NCBI RefSeq assembly: GCF_900607235.1
Contig: NZ_LR027859.1
Coordinates: 100,551-164,550 of the forward strand
Length of the DNA: 64,000 bases
Source: Olivibacter jilunii
GTDB taxonomy: Bacteria > Bacteroidota > Bacteroidia > Sphingobacteriales > Sphingobacteriaceae
Direction: 5' to 3'
Shown here in pieces: positions 27,661 to 37,478 of the stretch. The translations under genes and the position numbers were made by a program. A model generated the notes under the pieces. That model was not told the origin of the DNA, ran no database searches, and saw nothing but the letters and a program-made list of their open reading frames with translations. Each line of letters opens with the position of its first letter. Position 1 is the stretch's first letter.

Positions 27661-28173
27661 TCAAAGTTGAGAAGTGATTTCAGTTGATAGCGGCTTGGTG
27701 GCGGAACGATAACGATGTATCAAGTGGCCGTTTTCGTCAATTAAGAACTTCTCAAAGTTCCATTTGATGTCGCCTGTAAAATCCGGATTCTCCGCTTTTG
27801 TTAAATAATCAAAAATAGGGTTAATATCGTCGCCTTTCACACTGCTTTTTTCTGCGAGTAAAAAAGTCACGCCATAATTTTGTTCACAAAACGACTTTAT
27901 GTCGTCATTAGAACCAGGCTCCTGTGAGCCGAAATTGTTGGCAGGAAATCCGATCACGACAACCTTGTCTTTGAATCTTTTTGATAATTCCTCCAGTTCT
28001 TTATACTGGGGAGTGAAGCCGCATTTAGAGGCGGTGTTAACCAAAAAGATTTTTTTTCCTTTGAAATCTTTTAGATCAATTGTTTTACCGTCGATGGAGG
28101 TAAATGAAAACTGATAAATATTTTCAGGTGGGAGAGCCATAAACATGCTCATAATTAAAAGCAGCGTTTTCAT
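27661..28173 (-). CDS. Glutathione peroxidase family protein (Cys type)
   Basis: A 170-residue thiol peroxidase that reduces hydroperoxides, probably with thioredoxin rather than glutathione as reductant. The peroxidatic cysteine is C51 in NTASKCGFTPQY (Cys, not Sec). The partner Gln and Trp are in GFPANNFGSQEPG and IKWNFEKFLID. A hydrophobic N terminus (MKTLLLIMSMFMALPPEN) suggests export. It lies 12 bases downstream of the BadF-type kinase on the same strand. Confidence 0.92.
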   Translation of the reverse strand: MKTLLLIMSMFMALPPENIYQFSFTSIDGKTIDLKDFKGKKIFLVNTASKCGFTPQYKELEELSKRFKDKVVVIGFPANNFGSQEPGSNDDIKSFCEQNYGVTFLLAEKSSVKGDDINPIFDYLTKAENPDFTGDIKWNFEKFLIDENGHLIHRYRSATKPLSTEITSQL

Positions 28174-28185
28174 GTTTCTATTGAT

Positions 28186-29037
28186 TTAAACTGTTTCTCT
28201 TTCGATAACGAAGTTAAACAATTCTTCAATAGGCTGTTTAATTATTTTGCCGATTTGTACGGCGTATTGCTCGCATACGATCCTTAGTTGGTCACTGAAG
28301 TAATAAGCGATAGATCCCACAAAATGAAATAAATGATTTTGATAATCAGGGAACAATAAAATGTTTGTTTTTACAAATTCCTCAAAGCCACGGTGCAATA
28401 GACCCATAATATATGGGTGCGTTTGATTGCTTTCCATGAAAGGCGCAAAGGAGGCGAGATAGGTGTTTGGAGAATTCCTTTGATAAACGTTTTTGATAAC
28501 CATTTCTTTATTGATCCGGTAAGTACTTTCAAATTTCCTGGAGAGCTCTTCGGGTAAAGCACCATAGAGAAAAGCTGTTATCAATTTTTTTCCGAACCAA
28601 GCGCCGGAACCTTCATCACCTAGTATAAAACCCAGTCCTTGCCTTGTTGGTTGTACCTGTTCACCATCAAAAAAGGTAACATTTGACCCCGTTCCAAGTA
28701 CTGCGGTATAACCACTATCATTTCCACAGGTAGCATAAGCGGAGCCGATAAGGTCGGTTTCTACTGAAATAAAAGCCTTTTTGAAGATTTGAGAAAGAGC
28801 ATTTGATACCATTTCCCGACGGTCGGGATTTGTGCAGCCCGATCCAAAAAAATAGACTTCTGAAATAAGATCTGCATAGGGTGCTATATCTGTGATATTC
28901 TGCACAATCTTTACGATTTCCTTCTCCGTGGTAAAAAAGGGATTTAATCCTCTTGTTCTGAAAGTTAAAGGTTCGCTGTTTGGAAGTGCAAGCATCCAGT
29001 CAGATTTATACGATCCGCTATCTACAACCAATATCAT
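28186..29037 (-). CDS. BadF/BadG/BcrA/BcrD ATPase-family sugar kinase (N-acetylglucosamine kinase-like)
   Basis: A 283-residue actin-fold ATPase. ILVVDSGSYKSDWML is the phosphate-1 loop; TAVLGTGSNVTFFDG and LGFILGDEGSGAWFG are the phosphate-2 and adenosine motifs. Relatives phosphorylate N-acetylglucosamine or N-acetylmuramic acid in cell-wall salvage; the substrate is not shown by sequence alone. A TATATTTG element (29085-29078, minus strand) lies 41 bases upstream of the ATG. The glutathione peroxidase gene follows after 12 bases. Confidence 0.87.
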   Translation of the reverse strand: MILVVDSGSYKSDWMLALPNSEPLTFRTRGLNPFFTTEKEIVKIVQNITDIAPYADLISEVYFFGSGCTNPDRREMVSNALSQIFKKAFISVETDLIGSAYATCGNDSGYTAVLGTGSNVTFFDGEQVQPTRQGLGFILGDEGSGAWFGKKLITAFLYGALPEELSRKFESTYRINKEMVIKNVYQRNSPNTYLASFAPFMESNQTHPYIMGLLHRGFEEFVKTNILLFPDYQNHLFHFVGSIAYYFSDQLRIVCEQYAVQIGKIIKQPIEELFNFVIERETV

Positions 29038-29077
29038 AGTAAAATTTGGTAGGCTTTATGTGTTAACGTTTTAGATA

Positions 29078-29085
29078 CAAATATA
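29078..29085 (-). promoter_or_regulatory. Probable -7 element for the sugar kinase gene
   Basis: CAAATATA on the plus strand reads TATATTTG on the minus strand, matching TAnnTTTG. No TTG is seen at the expected -33 distance. Confidence 0.35.
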
Positions 29086-29127
29086 CTAAAATACTGGAAT
29101 AACCATTTATAAAGTGTCTAAAGCACA

Positions 29128-30435
29128 TTAATTGAGCGTGAGTGACCCAGCAATCTGTTTTAGACCAATTTCTGCCATTTTTGCTTCATATTGAGCATTG
29201 CTGAATCGAACGCTTGCATCAACATAGTTTCTTTGGGCTTCGCGAAACTCTAAGGGTGTAATGCTTCCTAGACGATATTTTTCGAGCGTTATATCCATAT
29301 TTTGCTTAGCAACCATTTGATTTCCTTGTTCTCGATCAACTAATTCTAGATTAACGAGATAAGTCTGATAGGCAGATGAAAGCTGTGAAAGAAGTGCTTG
29401 ATTCGTTTTCTCCAGGTTAATGCTCGCATTTTCAATGGCCAATGCTGCATTCCTCTCATTCCTTTTCTGTAAAAACCCATTGAATATATTCATTGATGCT
29501 GACACGCCGTAACTAAATCCATTGCCCTGATTTTTCGTCGCAAAGCCTAATTCAGCCGTAGTTCGTGTTCGTGTATACGCGGAATTTATGTCTATTGTGG
29601 GATAACGCTGACCTTTTACTTCTTTCAATTCAAGCTGTGCTATCCTTCGATTAATTAAAGCTGCTTGCAAAGCCGGATTATGTTGGAGTGCGAGATTTAA
29701 TAAGTTATCATATTTAAGATTGTCTTCTATACTGATACTGTCCGTTACGTCAAAAAGCGTATTGACATCGCGAGCTAAGATTTCGTTCAATCTGATTTTT
29801 GTGTTGCTGAAAAGCACATTTTGACGCATAAGATTTGTGGTATCGGTATTTAAGTCGACTTTGGAGGCTAAAACCTCTAATTTAGAGGCTCTTCCAATCT
29901 GATATCGATTCTCAGCCATTTCTAGGCGATATTTTGAAAGGTCTAGTGCTGTTCGTAAGGCGGTAAGTTGTTGTTTTTGTTGTACCAGGTTAAAATATTC
30001 GCTAACGACGTTAAAAACGGTGGATAAAATTGCCTGTTTTAAATTCGCATCACCTAGCTTCTGTAATTCTTTCAATTGATCGTAACGCGCAAACATTTGA
30101 AACCCATCAAAAACAGTCCAATCCAGATTTGCACCATAAGCCATGGATGTGTTCCGTGCCCCTTTTAACGATCGGGTTTCACCGCTTAATAGTGTTTGTG
30201 TCGTGTTCTGTGTAGCAGCGGATGCAGAAGCATCGCCCGTAACACTTGGCAACATGCCGGCATTGGCCAAATTTGCATTGTTCTTTGCAATAGCAACATC
30301 ATTGCTAACAAGCCTGATGTCATAGTTTTGTTTAAGGGCAATAGCGACAGCATCTTCCAAATTCAATATCTCTTGTGCAAAGGCAATAAAGGGCAAAATA
30401 TATATCGGTAAAAAAATATACAATAATTTTTTCAT
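29128..30435 (-). CDS. TolC-family outer membrane efflux channel
   Basis: A 435-residue outer membrane factor with a signal peptide (ending IAFAQ at about residue 21) and two tandem OEP repeats rich in long helices (AENRYQIGRASKLEVLASKV in the first, LEKYRLGSITPLEFREAQRNY in the second). It forms the outer-membrane exit duct. It is the last gene of the adaptor-pump-channel operon, 13 bases after the pump gene. Confidence 0.94.
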   Translation of the reverse strand: MKKLLYIFLPIYILPFIAFAQEILNLEDAVAIALKQNYDIRLVSNDVAIAKNNANLANAGMLPSVTGDASASAATQNTTQTLLSGETRSLKGARNTSMAYGANLDWTVFDGFQMFARYDQLKELQKLGDANLKQAILSTVFNVVSEYFNLVQQKQQLTALRTALDLSKYRLEMAENRYQIGRASKLEVLASKVDLNTDTTNLMRQNVLFSNTKIRLNEILARDVNTLFDVTDSISIEDNLKYDNLLNLALQHNPALQAALINRRIAQLELKEVKGQRYPTIDINSAYTRTRTTAELGFATKNQGNGFSYGVSASMNIFNGFLQKRNERNAALAIENASINLEKTNQALLSQLSSAYQTYLVNLELVDREQGNQMVAKQNMDITLEKYRLGSITPLEFREAQRNYVDASVRFSNAQYEAKMAEIGLKQIAGSLTLN

Positions 30436-30448
30436 AAACGATTAGCTA

Positions 30449-33400
30449 TTATAGCATTGCCTGAGCGGCTTTTAGTTCCTGTCTTTCTACTTCTTCTGCT
30501 TCTTTCAAATCCAAATTCGGTTTATACTCTCTTGACCATAACGAGTAAATGGCAGGGATGACAAATAAGGTTAGGATCAATGAGAAAATCGTTCCGCCTA
30601 CAATTACAACTCCCATGCCTATTCTGCTTGTTGCAGCTGCACCAAGGGCCAATGCAATGGGAAGAGCTCCCAATGCGATTGCAAAGCTTGTCATCAATAT
30701 CGGTCGTAACCGAGCCTCGGACGCTTCTAAGATAGCCTCTTTAACGGTCTTGCCTTCTTCTTTAAGTTGATTGGCAAATTCAACTATCAGAATACCATTT
30801 TTAGTGACTAAACCGATCAACATAATAGTGCCGATCTGACTGAATACATTCCAACTTTCTCCAACCACCCATAAGGATAACAGTGCACCGGCCACAGCCA
30901 TAGGAACGGTAAGTATAATGATAAATGGATCGAGAAAACTCTCAAATTGCGCCGCCAATATTAAATATACTAATAATAAAGCGAGCCCGAATGCGAATAA
31001 GGTATTCGACCCACTTTCCCTAAAGTCGCGTGATTCACCGCCTAAATCTGTAGAAAAGCTGTCGTCAAGTACTTTGGCTGCAATTCTGTCCATTGCATCA
31101 ATACCTTCGCCGAGACTTACGCCGGGTGCTAATCCTGCCGATACGGTAGCCGACATAAACCGGTTATTATGATATAATTGAGGTGGGCTAGAACGTTCTT
31201 CGATCGTTACAACGTTGTCCAATTGAATCAATTGCCCTGTATTGCTTCGAACAAATATAGCGGCTAAATCCAAAGGAGAACTTCTGTCTACATCGTCAAA
31301 TTGACCGATTACTTGATATTGTTTGCCATTCATGATAAAATAGGCAAAGCGTTGGCCGCTTAGCGAGAGCTGCAGGGTTTGAGCAACGTCGAGTACCGAT
31401 ACGCCTAAACTTTGGGCTTTGTCGCGATCGATGCTTATATTGAGTTCCGGTTTATTGAACTTAAGGTCAATGTCAACCACAGAAAACGTCGGATCATTGT
31501 TCGCTTCGTCCATAAATTCCGGTATTTTTTCACGGAGCTTGTCGAATGTTGGTGCTTGTATAATATATTGTACAGGTAGCCCGCCTCGTCTATTTACCGA
31601 GATTGTCGGCGTTTGCGTGACGAAGGTCCGGGCTTCGGTATATTTTCTCGTTTGTTTAGTTAATGCCTCTGCAATTTCTGCCTGTGAACGTACCCGGTCT
31701 TCCGGAGCTACTAGGGTCATGCGCATTCTCCCGCTGTTAATTGAAGATGAACCGAATCCCGGTGATGTCATGACCAAATTAACAGATTTTTCAGGAATGG
31801 AGTCATTAACGAGCTGTGTAAGTTCGGTCATAAAACGGTCCATGTAATCATAGGAACTTCCTTCTGGAGCTGTTACATTGACGCGAATCAGACTCCGGTC
31901 TTCATATGGAGCCGTTTCTTTTTTGATATGTGTCCAAAAGAAGGCAATCAATCCAAAACAGATGAAAAGGATAGGAAAGCTAAGCCATTTATGCTGTAGG
32001 AAATGAGTCAATGATTTACCATAACCAGTAGTCATTTTTACAAAATAGGGTTCGGTGAGTTCATAAAACCGAGAGTGCTTGGTGCCGCCCTTCTTCATTA
32101 GGTAAGCATTCAGCATTGGCGTTAATGTCAGCGAGACAAAGGCAGAAATGAGTACCGCCGACGCAATAACGACACCAAATTCACGAAAAAGCCGTCCTAC
32201 AAATCCTTCCAGAAACATAACGGGTAAGAAAACCGCTGCTAAGGTTATCGAAATGGAGATGACAGCAAAGAAAATTTCATTTGATCCTTTGATGGCAGCC
32301 TGCATCGGTGACATACCTTCTTCCACCTTTTTGTAAATATTTTCGGTTACAACGATTCCGTCGTCCACAACAAGTCCGGTTGCCAATACAATGGCGAGAA
32401 GTGTTAATACATTAATGGAAAAACCAAAAAGGTACATAATAAAGAAGGTGGCAATTAAAGATACAGGGATATCGATTAACGGCCTGAAGGCGATCCCCCA
32501 GTTTCGGAAGAACAAAAATATGATCAATATAACCAATACCAGGGCTATAGCAATCGTTTCGGCCACTTCCGTAACGGATTTTTTGATGAACAGCGTGTTG
32601 TCCAATGCGACGTCTAGTATAATATCGGTAGGAATTTCGTTCTTTATTTGTTCAATTCTTTTGTAGAATGCTTCTGCAATTTCGATATAATTAGTTCCGG
32701 GTTGAGGAATCACAGCTAGCCCCACCATTGGAATACCTGATTCCGTCATCTTCGTTTCAATATTTTCAGGTCCCAATACGGCACGTCCAACATCGCTAAA
32801 ACGTATAATCCGATTACCATCGGTTTTAATGATCAATCTATTAAAATCTTCTTCGGTTACAAGGTTTCCCGCTGTTTTAACAGTAAGCTCTGTATTGGCT
32901 CCCGTAATCTTTCCGGATGGCAATTCGACGTTTTGTAGCGTCAATGCGTTTCGGACATCTAGGGGAGTTAAACCGTAAGCGGCTAAACGCATTGGCTCAA
33001 TCCATAGACGCATAGCGTAACGTTGTTGTCCCCAAATTTGAACGGTACTCACGCCGGGAAGGGTTTGTAATCGTTGTGCAATGACATTTTCTGCGATGTC
33101 ATTTAGGTCTAATGGATCGCGCGTGTCACTTCTTACAGTCAAAGTAAGTATGGGTTCCGAATCAGCATCTGCCTTTGAAACAACCGGAGGTGCGTCTATA
33201 TCTTGTGGCAGGCTTCTGAGTGCTTGTGAGACTTTGTCTCTTACGTCGTTTGCTGCTTCTTCTAAATTTTTACCAAGAACAAATTCTATGTTAATATTAC
33301 TTGAACCTTGATTGCTGGACGATGAAATATTGCGAATACCATCTATTTGATTGATCGACTTTTCCAGGGGTTCCGTAATTTGTGATTCGATGATGTCGGG

Positions 33401-33565
33401 GTTTGCCCCGGCATAATTGGTACGGACCGAAACGATAGGGGGGTCGATAGAGGGGAATTCTCGTATACCTAAAAAGGTGTAACCAATAATCCCAAAAAGA
33501 ATCAAGATTAGGTTCATGACGATCGTCAGAACTGGACGTTTTATACTGGTGGTTGAAAGACTCAT
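30449..33565 (-). CDS. RND efflux pump, HAE1 family (AcrB/MexB-like)
   Basis: A 1038-residue inner-membrane, proton-driven transporter with twelve transmembrane helices and two large periplasmic loops (after helices 1 and 7). The proton-relay pair DD is in VLATGLVVDDGIVVTENI (helix 4). The N-terminal RPVLTIVMNLILILFGIIGY and the FREFGVV segment are typical of the HAE1 branch; substrate is unknown. Sequence order adaptor, pump, channel is complete with 3- and 13-base gaps, so the three genes form one system. Confidence 0.96.
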   Translation of the reverse strand: MSLSTTSIKRPVLTIVMNLILILFGIIGYTFLGIREFPSIDPPIVSVRTNYAGANPDIIESQITEPLEKSINQIDGIRNISSSSNQGSSNINIEFVLGKNLEEAANDVRDKVSQALRSLPQDIDAPPVVSKADADSEPILTLTVRSDTRDPLDLNDIAENVIAQRLQTLPGVSTVQIWGQQRYAMRLWIEPMRLAAYGLTPLDVRNALTLQNVELPSGKITGANTELTVKTAGNLVTEEDFNRLIIKTDGNRIIRFSDVGRAVLGPENIETKMTESGIPMVGLAVIPQPGTNYIEIAEAFYKRIEQIKNEIPTDIILDVALDNTLFIKKSVTEVAETIAIALVLVILIIFLFFRNWGIAFRPLIDIPVSLIATFFIMYLFGFSINVLTLLAIVLATGLVVDDGIVVTENIYKKVEEGMSPMQAAIKGSNEIFFAVISISITLAAVFLPVMFLEGFVGRLFREFGVVIASAVLISAFVSLTLTPMLNAYLMKKGGTKHSRFYELTEPYFVKMTTGYGKSLTHFLQHKWLSFPILFICFGLIAFFWTHIKKETAPYEDRSLIRVNVTAPEGSSYDYMDRFMTELTQLVNDSIPEKSVNLVMTSPGFGSSSINSGRMRMTLVAPEDRVRSQAEIAEALTKQTRKYTEARTFVTQTPTISVNRRGGLPVQYIIQAPTFDKLREKIPEFMDEANNDPTFSVVDIDLKFNKPELNISIDRDKAQSLGVSVLDVAQTLQLSLSGQRFAYFIMNGKQYQVIGQFDDVDRSSPLDLAAIFVRSNTGQLIQLDNVVTIEERSSPPQLYHNNRFMSATVSAGLAPGVSLGEGIDAMDRIAAKVLDDSFSTDLGGESRDFRESGSNTLFAFGLALLLVYLILAAQFESFLDPFIIILTVPMAVAGALLSLWVVGESWNVFSQIGTIMLIGLVTKNGILIVEFANQLKEEGKTVKEAILEASEARLRPILMTSFAIALGALPIALALGAAATSRIGMGVVIVGGTIFSLILTLFVIPAIYSLWSREYKPNLDLKEAEEVERQELKAAQAML

Positions 33566-33568
33566 GGC

Positions 33569-34627
33569 TTAATTTTTTAAGTTAACATGCACATTCATCC
33601 CGTTTTTTAAGGCCATGACACCCGAAGTGAGCACGGTATCACCGATAGAAATACCCTTGTTCACGAGGATATCTGTGCTTGTTCTGCTATCGCTTTCAAT
33701 GTCCACCGCGCTCGCCTTGCCTCCCTTGCATACAAAAACTTGTTTGCCTCCTTGTACCGGGATAACGGCTTCCGTGGGGATTAAAACGGCTTCTTTTACC
33801 ATATTGATGGGTAGTTGCACCCTGGCGAAAGAACCTGGAAATAACTCGCCTGAATCGTTGGCAGCTAAAGCTCTAATTTGTATTGTCCTTGTCTGTGCAT
33901 CAATTCCAGGTTCGATGGCATATATTTTTGCGCCATACTGTTTTGACGAGCCGCTTATCGTAAAGTTTAAAGGCAGCCCTTCTTTTATTTGTGCTGTATA
34001 TTTTTCAGGAACCGAAAATAAAATTTTTACCGGGTTGGTACTCATTAAATTTGCGACAATCGTAGTGGGTGTCAAATATTCTCCTGCCGATACCGAGCGA
34101 AGACCTATTTTTCCACTGAAAGGTGCCCTTACCTTTGTTTTCGCTATCTGCGCTTTTATTAATTGTGTTTGCGCCTGAGCTGATTGTAAATCTGCGAGTG
34201 CCACATCCTTTTCTTGCGTGCTGATCGCCTCCTTTTCTAACAAGAGGGAGGCTCGGCGAGCGTTCTCTTCCGCAAGTTTTTCTTCGGTTTGACGTTGCAA
34301 TAATTGAGCTTGTAATTCTGTGTCGTCAATGTTAAACAGAATTTGTCCTTTTGTTACAAAAGATCCTTCATGGAAGTAAAGATTTCGTATAATACCTGAA
34401 ACCTCGCTCCGAATTTGAACTTGCTCGTTTGGTTCAACGCTACCCGATACCGTTAAAATATTCTCAAAATCTTTCGGTGATACCACAATCCCATTTACTT
34501 CAATGGGAGCACCTTTTGGACTTTCACTAGGTGGGGCAATTTTACCTCCTTTTTCACTGGAAAACTTGTAGGCAACGAAAGCGATAATACCTACAATAAT
34601 GATTAAGTAAATGTACTTTCTCTTCAT
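33569..34627 (-). CDS. RND periplasmic adaptor (membrane fusion protein)
   Basis: A 352-residue adaptor with an N-terminal membrane anchor (YIYLIIIVGIIAFVAYKF, residues 4-21), a biotinyl-lipoyl-like domain (SGSVEPNEQVQIRSEVSG and APFSGKIGLRSVSAGEYL), an alpha-hairpin (about 115-165) and beta-barrel and membrane-proximal domains. It links the pump to the TolC-like channel. It is the first gene of the operon; no TetR- or MarR-type regulator lies beside it. The divergent M61 peptidase gene begins 226 bases away. Confidence 0.94.
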   Translation of the reverse strand: MKRKYIYLIIIVGIIAFVAYKFSSEKGGKIAPPSESPKGAPIEVNGIVVSPKDFENILTVSGSVEPNEQVQIRSEVSGIIRNLYFHEGSFVTKGQILFNIDDTELQAQLLQRQTEEKLAEENARRASLLLEKEAISTQEKDVALADLQSAQAQTQLIKAQIAKTKVRAPFSGKIGLRSVSAGEYLTPTTIVANLMSTNPVKILFSVPEKYTAQIKEGLPLNFTISGSSKQYGAKIYAIEPGIDAQTRTIQIRALAANDSGELFPGSFARVQLPINMVKEAVLIPTEAVIPVQGGKQVFVCKGGKASAVDIESDSRTSTDILVNKGISIGDTVLTSGVMALKNGMNVHVNLKN

Positions 34628-34826
34628 TCAGAAAAAATTGACTGCGTTTTAGTTCTCTTTTATATTAGATGTTAGCTCACAAAAGTTGATCTGACGGATT
34701 CTGCCAAGCGTTACAAGGCATAAAGTTAATTATTATTTGCCATACAGTTTTGCAACATTATTGATGTTAAAATCGCCCTCCCAATGGAAGAGGACAAATA
34801 GGTGCAGTGATGCTGCTGTAAATTGC

Positions 34827-34834
34827 TACCTTTG
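34827..34834 (+). promoter_or_regulatory. Probable -7 element for the M61 peptidase gene
   Basis: TACCTTTG matches TAnnTTTG and ends 19 bases before the ATG at 34854. No TTG is seen at the -33 position. Its place supports 34854 rather than an earlier start, since the earlier start would lie upstream of this promoter. Confidence 0.45.
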
Positions 34835-34853
34835 CAGTTTAATTCTTTCACGC

Positions 34854-36665
34854 ATGAACAATATATTTATTAAACTTTTTAGCTTTTTAACTATCATGAT
34901 AACAACCTTATCTGCCGAAGCGCTGGCACTTAACCCTATTCGTTTTGAAGTGTCTTTTAAAGAGCCTCAGGCCCATTACGCGGAAATTACCATGGAAATT
35001 GATCGCGTTAAAGAAGATTACGTGGACGTAAAAATGCCTGTTTGGGCACCGGGCTCTTATTTAGTGAGAGAATTTTCGAAGAATGTAGAAGGGTTCCATG
35101 CCAAAGATGCCAATGGGAGGCCGCTGACCAGTCGAAAAGTAAGCAAGAATACCTGGAGGGTTTCAAGCAAAGGCGCCGGAAAGATTATGGTGAGTTATCG
35201 TGTTTATGCGTTTGAAGTATCGGTGCGCACTAGTTTTATTGATGCTTCGCATGCTTTTTTATCGCCGACGGGTATCTTTATGTATGTAGATAATCAAATA
35301 AATCGGCCTGCAGAGGTGAAAATCATACCTCACAAATCGTGGAACAAGATTTCAACAGGATTGATGGAAAAAGAAGGCGAAGTCAATACATATTTCGCAG
35401 CTGATTTTGATATTTTATTTGATGCACCGATAGAAGTAGGAAACCAAGATGTGTTCGAGTTTACTGCGGCCGGAATTCCGCATGAGGTTGCAATGGTTAG
35501 CGGCGGTAATTACGACAAGGTGAGGTTGGCTAAAGATATGGCTAAGATCGTGGAATCTGCTACCGCCATTTTTGGGGAGAACCCGAATAAAAAATATGTA
35601 TTTATTGTTCATAACTACCATTCAGGAGGTGGTGGATTGGAGCACCTTAATTCTACTGTACTCGGTGCAAGTCGGTTTAACTATAACAGTGAAAGCGGAT
35701 ATAAATCTTTTCTCAGTTTAGTTGCACACGAATATTTCCACTTATGGAACATTAAAAGATTACGCCCGGAAGCTTTGGGGCCGTTTAACTATGATCAGGA
35801 GAATTATACTACTAACCTTTGGATAGGAGAAGGTTTTACCGCTTATTATGATAATTTATTAGTGCGACGCGCTGGTTTTCATACAGAAGACAGTTATTTA
35901 CAGATGTTGGCGACAGACGTAACAGCCGTCGAAAACCGACCAGGCAACCAGGTTCAACCGTTAAGTGAATCAAGCTTTGATGCTTGGATCAAATATTATC
36001 GCCAGGATGAGAATTCATTGAACAGTATCGTCTCCTACTATAATAAAGGAGCTTTGATTGCGATGATGATGGACCTGAAAATATTGCATTCTACCAAAGG
36101 GCAAAAAGGTCTGGATGACGTCATGCGAGAGGCTTATAACGAATTTTATAAAAAACAGGGCAAAGGCTATTCTGATGCAGCCTTCAAAGACTTAGCTGAA
36201 AAAGTAGCAGGAACTTCTTTAGATGATATTTATCATTTGGTTAATACCGCCGGTTCGCCTGACTATAATAAATATTTGCAGTTTGTCGGATTGGAGCTTG
36301 TCGACTTAAACGCCGGCTACGAAACGCCGGATCTAGGCATTAAGACTTCAACAACAGATAATAAATTGTTGGTTCAGAATGTAATACGTGGTGGAGGAGC
36401 ATGGGACGGAGGCATTAACGTGAAGGATGAGCTAATTGCAATTAACGGCTATCGCATAGACGCAACCGGAAAAGAGTTAGAACGAGTAGTTCAAGCCAGT
36501 AGAATCGGGGACGTTGTAAAAATGCTTGTTTCCCGTGATGGCATTATTCAAGAATTAGCTGTAAAAGTGCAGGCAAGTAAAACAGGAAAATATGCATTCA
36601 TGCCAGCTGAAAATGTGACTGCTGAACAACAGCAACTAAGAGAGAAGTGGTTGGCTGAGCAATAA
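34854..36665 (+). CDS. Exported M61 family metallopeptidase with PDZ domain
   Basis: A 603-residue glycyl-aminopeptidase-like enzyme. The zinc motif HExxH is in VAHEYFHLWNIKRLRPE and the third ligand lies in WIGEGFTAYYDN. A C-terminal PDZ domain (about 480-570) contains LLVQNVIRGGGAWDGGINVKDEL. I chose ATG 34854 because MNNIFIKLFSFLTIMITTLS begins a good signal peptide and a -7 element lies just upstream; an in-frame ATG at 34737 would add 39 residues that look non-coding. A terminator shared with the convergent gene follows. Confidence 0.93.
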   Translation: MNNIFIKLFSFLTIMITTLSAEALALNPIRFEVSFKEPQAHYAEITMEIDRVKEDYVDVKMPVWAPGSYLVREFSKNVEGFHAKDANGRPLTSRKVSKNTWRVSSKGAGKIMVSYRVYAFEVSVRTSFIDASHAFLSPTGIFMYVDNQINRPAEVKIIPHKSWNKISTGLMEKEGEVNTYFAADFDILFDAPIEVGNQDVFEFTAAGIPHEVAMVSGGNYDKVRLAKDMAKIVESATAIFGENPNKKYVFIVHNYHSGGGGLEHLNSTVLGASRFNYNSESGYKSFLSLVAHEYFHLWNIKRLRPEALGPFNYDQENYTTNLWIGEGFTAYYDNLLVRRAGFHTEDSYLQMLATDVTAVENRPGNQVQPLSESSFDAWIKYYRQDENSLNSIVSYYNKGALIAMMMDLKILHSTKGQKGLDDVMREAYNEFYKKQGKGYSDAAFKDLAEKVAGTSLDDIYHLVNTAGSPDYNKYLQFVGLELVDLNAGYETPDLGIKTSTTDNKLLVQNVIRGGGAWDGGINVKDELIAINGYRIDATGKELERVVQASRIGDVVKMLVSRDGIIQELAVKVQASKTGKYAFMPAENVTAEQQQLREKWLAEQ

Positions 36666-36678
36666 ATAGTTGTTTAAG

Positions 36679-36709
36679 AGAGGGAAGGACGATTGCTTCC
36701 CTCTTTTTC
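36679..36709. terminator. Terminator between the M61 gene and the outer-membrane protein gene
   Basis: AGAGGGAAG (36679-36687) pairs with CTTCCCTCT (36696-36704), followed by TTTTTC on the plus strand. Confidence 0.8.
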
Positions 36710-36715
36710 GATTGT

Positions 36716-37210
36716 TTAAAAAGCGAAGCGAATGGAAAGGCCGAAACCGGCAAAGTCTAAACCGGTATTGTCGGGAGCAAAACGCATTTCCGGTTTCCAA
36801 TCCAAAGAAAGGTTAATCGGCGCGCCATCAATTTTATAATCTAAACCTAGGACGCCGTCAATACTGAAAGCAGCGCCGCTATTATCTGTCTCTTTATTTT
36901 TATAAGTTCCGATACCAGCACCGGCACCATAATACCACCGTAGACCGGGAGCACCTTCAAAGTCATTATGGATTTCGTATAAACCTACCAGCTTGAAGGT
37001 GGATGATTTACTATTGGAGCGGAAGTTCAGAATCACATCCAATGCATTTTGGCCTTGTAGAAAAGTTTTAAAAGTCACTCCATTGGCGACACCAAAGCGA
37101 CCTCCGATTGCACTTTTATATTCGTAACCGTCTGTGGCTTGCGCTTGTGATTTAACGGATATGAACAAAAGAGAAACCACACCCCATGCAATAAAAAGCA
37201 ATTTTTTCAT
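36716..37210 (-). CDS. Outer-membrane beta-barrel-like protein, function unknown
   Basis: A 164-residue exported protein with a signal peptide (ending VKSQAQA, about residue 24) and alternating strand-like segments (GGRFGVANGVTFKTFL, LRWYYGAGAGIGTYK, VLGLDYKIDGAPINLSLDWK). It ends in a strand with terminal phenylalanine (GFGLSIRFAF), the usual sign of an outer-membrane barrel. About eight strands can be counted. The ligand or role is unknown. It has its own promoter at 37260-37289. Confidence 0.82.
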   Translation of the reverse strand: MKKLLFIAWGVVSLLFISVKSQAQATDGYEYKSAIGGRFGVANGVTFKTFLQGQNALDVILNFRSNSKSSTFKLVGLYEIHNDFEGAPGLRWYYGAGAGIGTYKNKETDNSGAAFSIDGVLGLDYKIDGAPINLSLDWKPEMRFAPDNTGLDFAGFGLSIRFAF

Positions 37211-37259
37211 AGAATTAATCTTAAATAAATGTTAACAGTAAGTCGTCAGTTTTAAGCGC

Positions 37260-37289
37260 CAAAGTTACGCTAACTTGTTACAAAAACAA
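37260..37289 (-). promoter_or_regulatory. Promoter of the outer-membrane protein gene
   Basis: Read on the minus strand: TTG (37289-37287), 19 bases, TAACTTTG (37267-37260). The start of transcription should lie near 37254, about 44 bases before the ATG. Confidence 0.7.
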
Positions 37290-37478
37290 TTTTTGATTGA
37301 TTTTATTGTTCAAGAGACAAAATGTAAATGTCTTTTTATTATGTATACATAGCATATATTTGCCGTTTTACTTGTTCTGCTTCAATTTTTTCTTAGCTTA
37401 AAATGATACAGAGCCGATAAATTTTGCTATCTTTAATGGACGCTGAATAAACCGATTCATAAATTAATACGTAAACTT

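Noticed and set aside
34737..34853. N-terminal extension of the M61 peptidase
   Set aside because: The signal peptide begins at 34854 and a -7 element lies within the extension.
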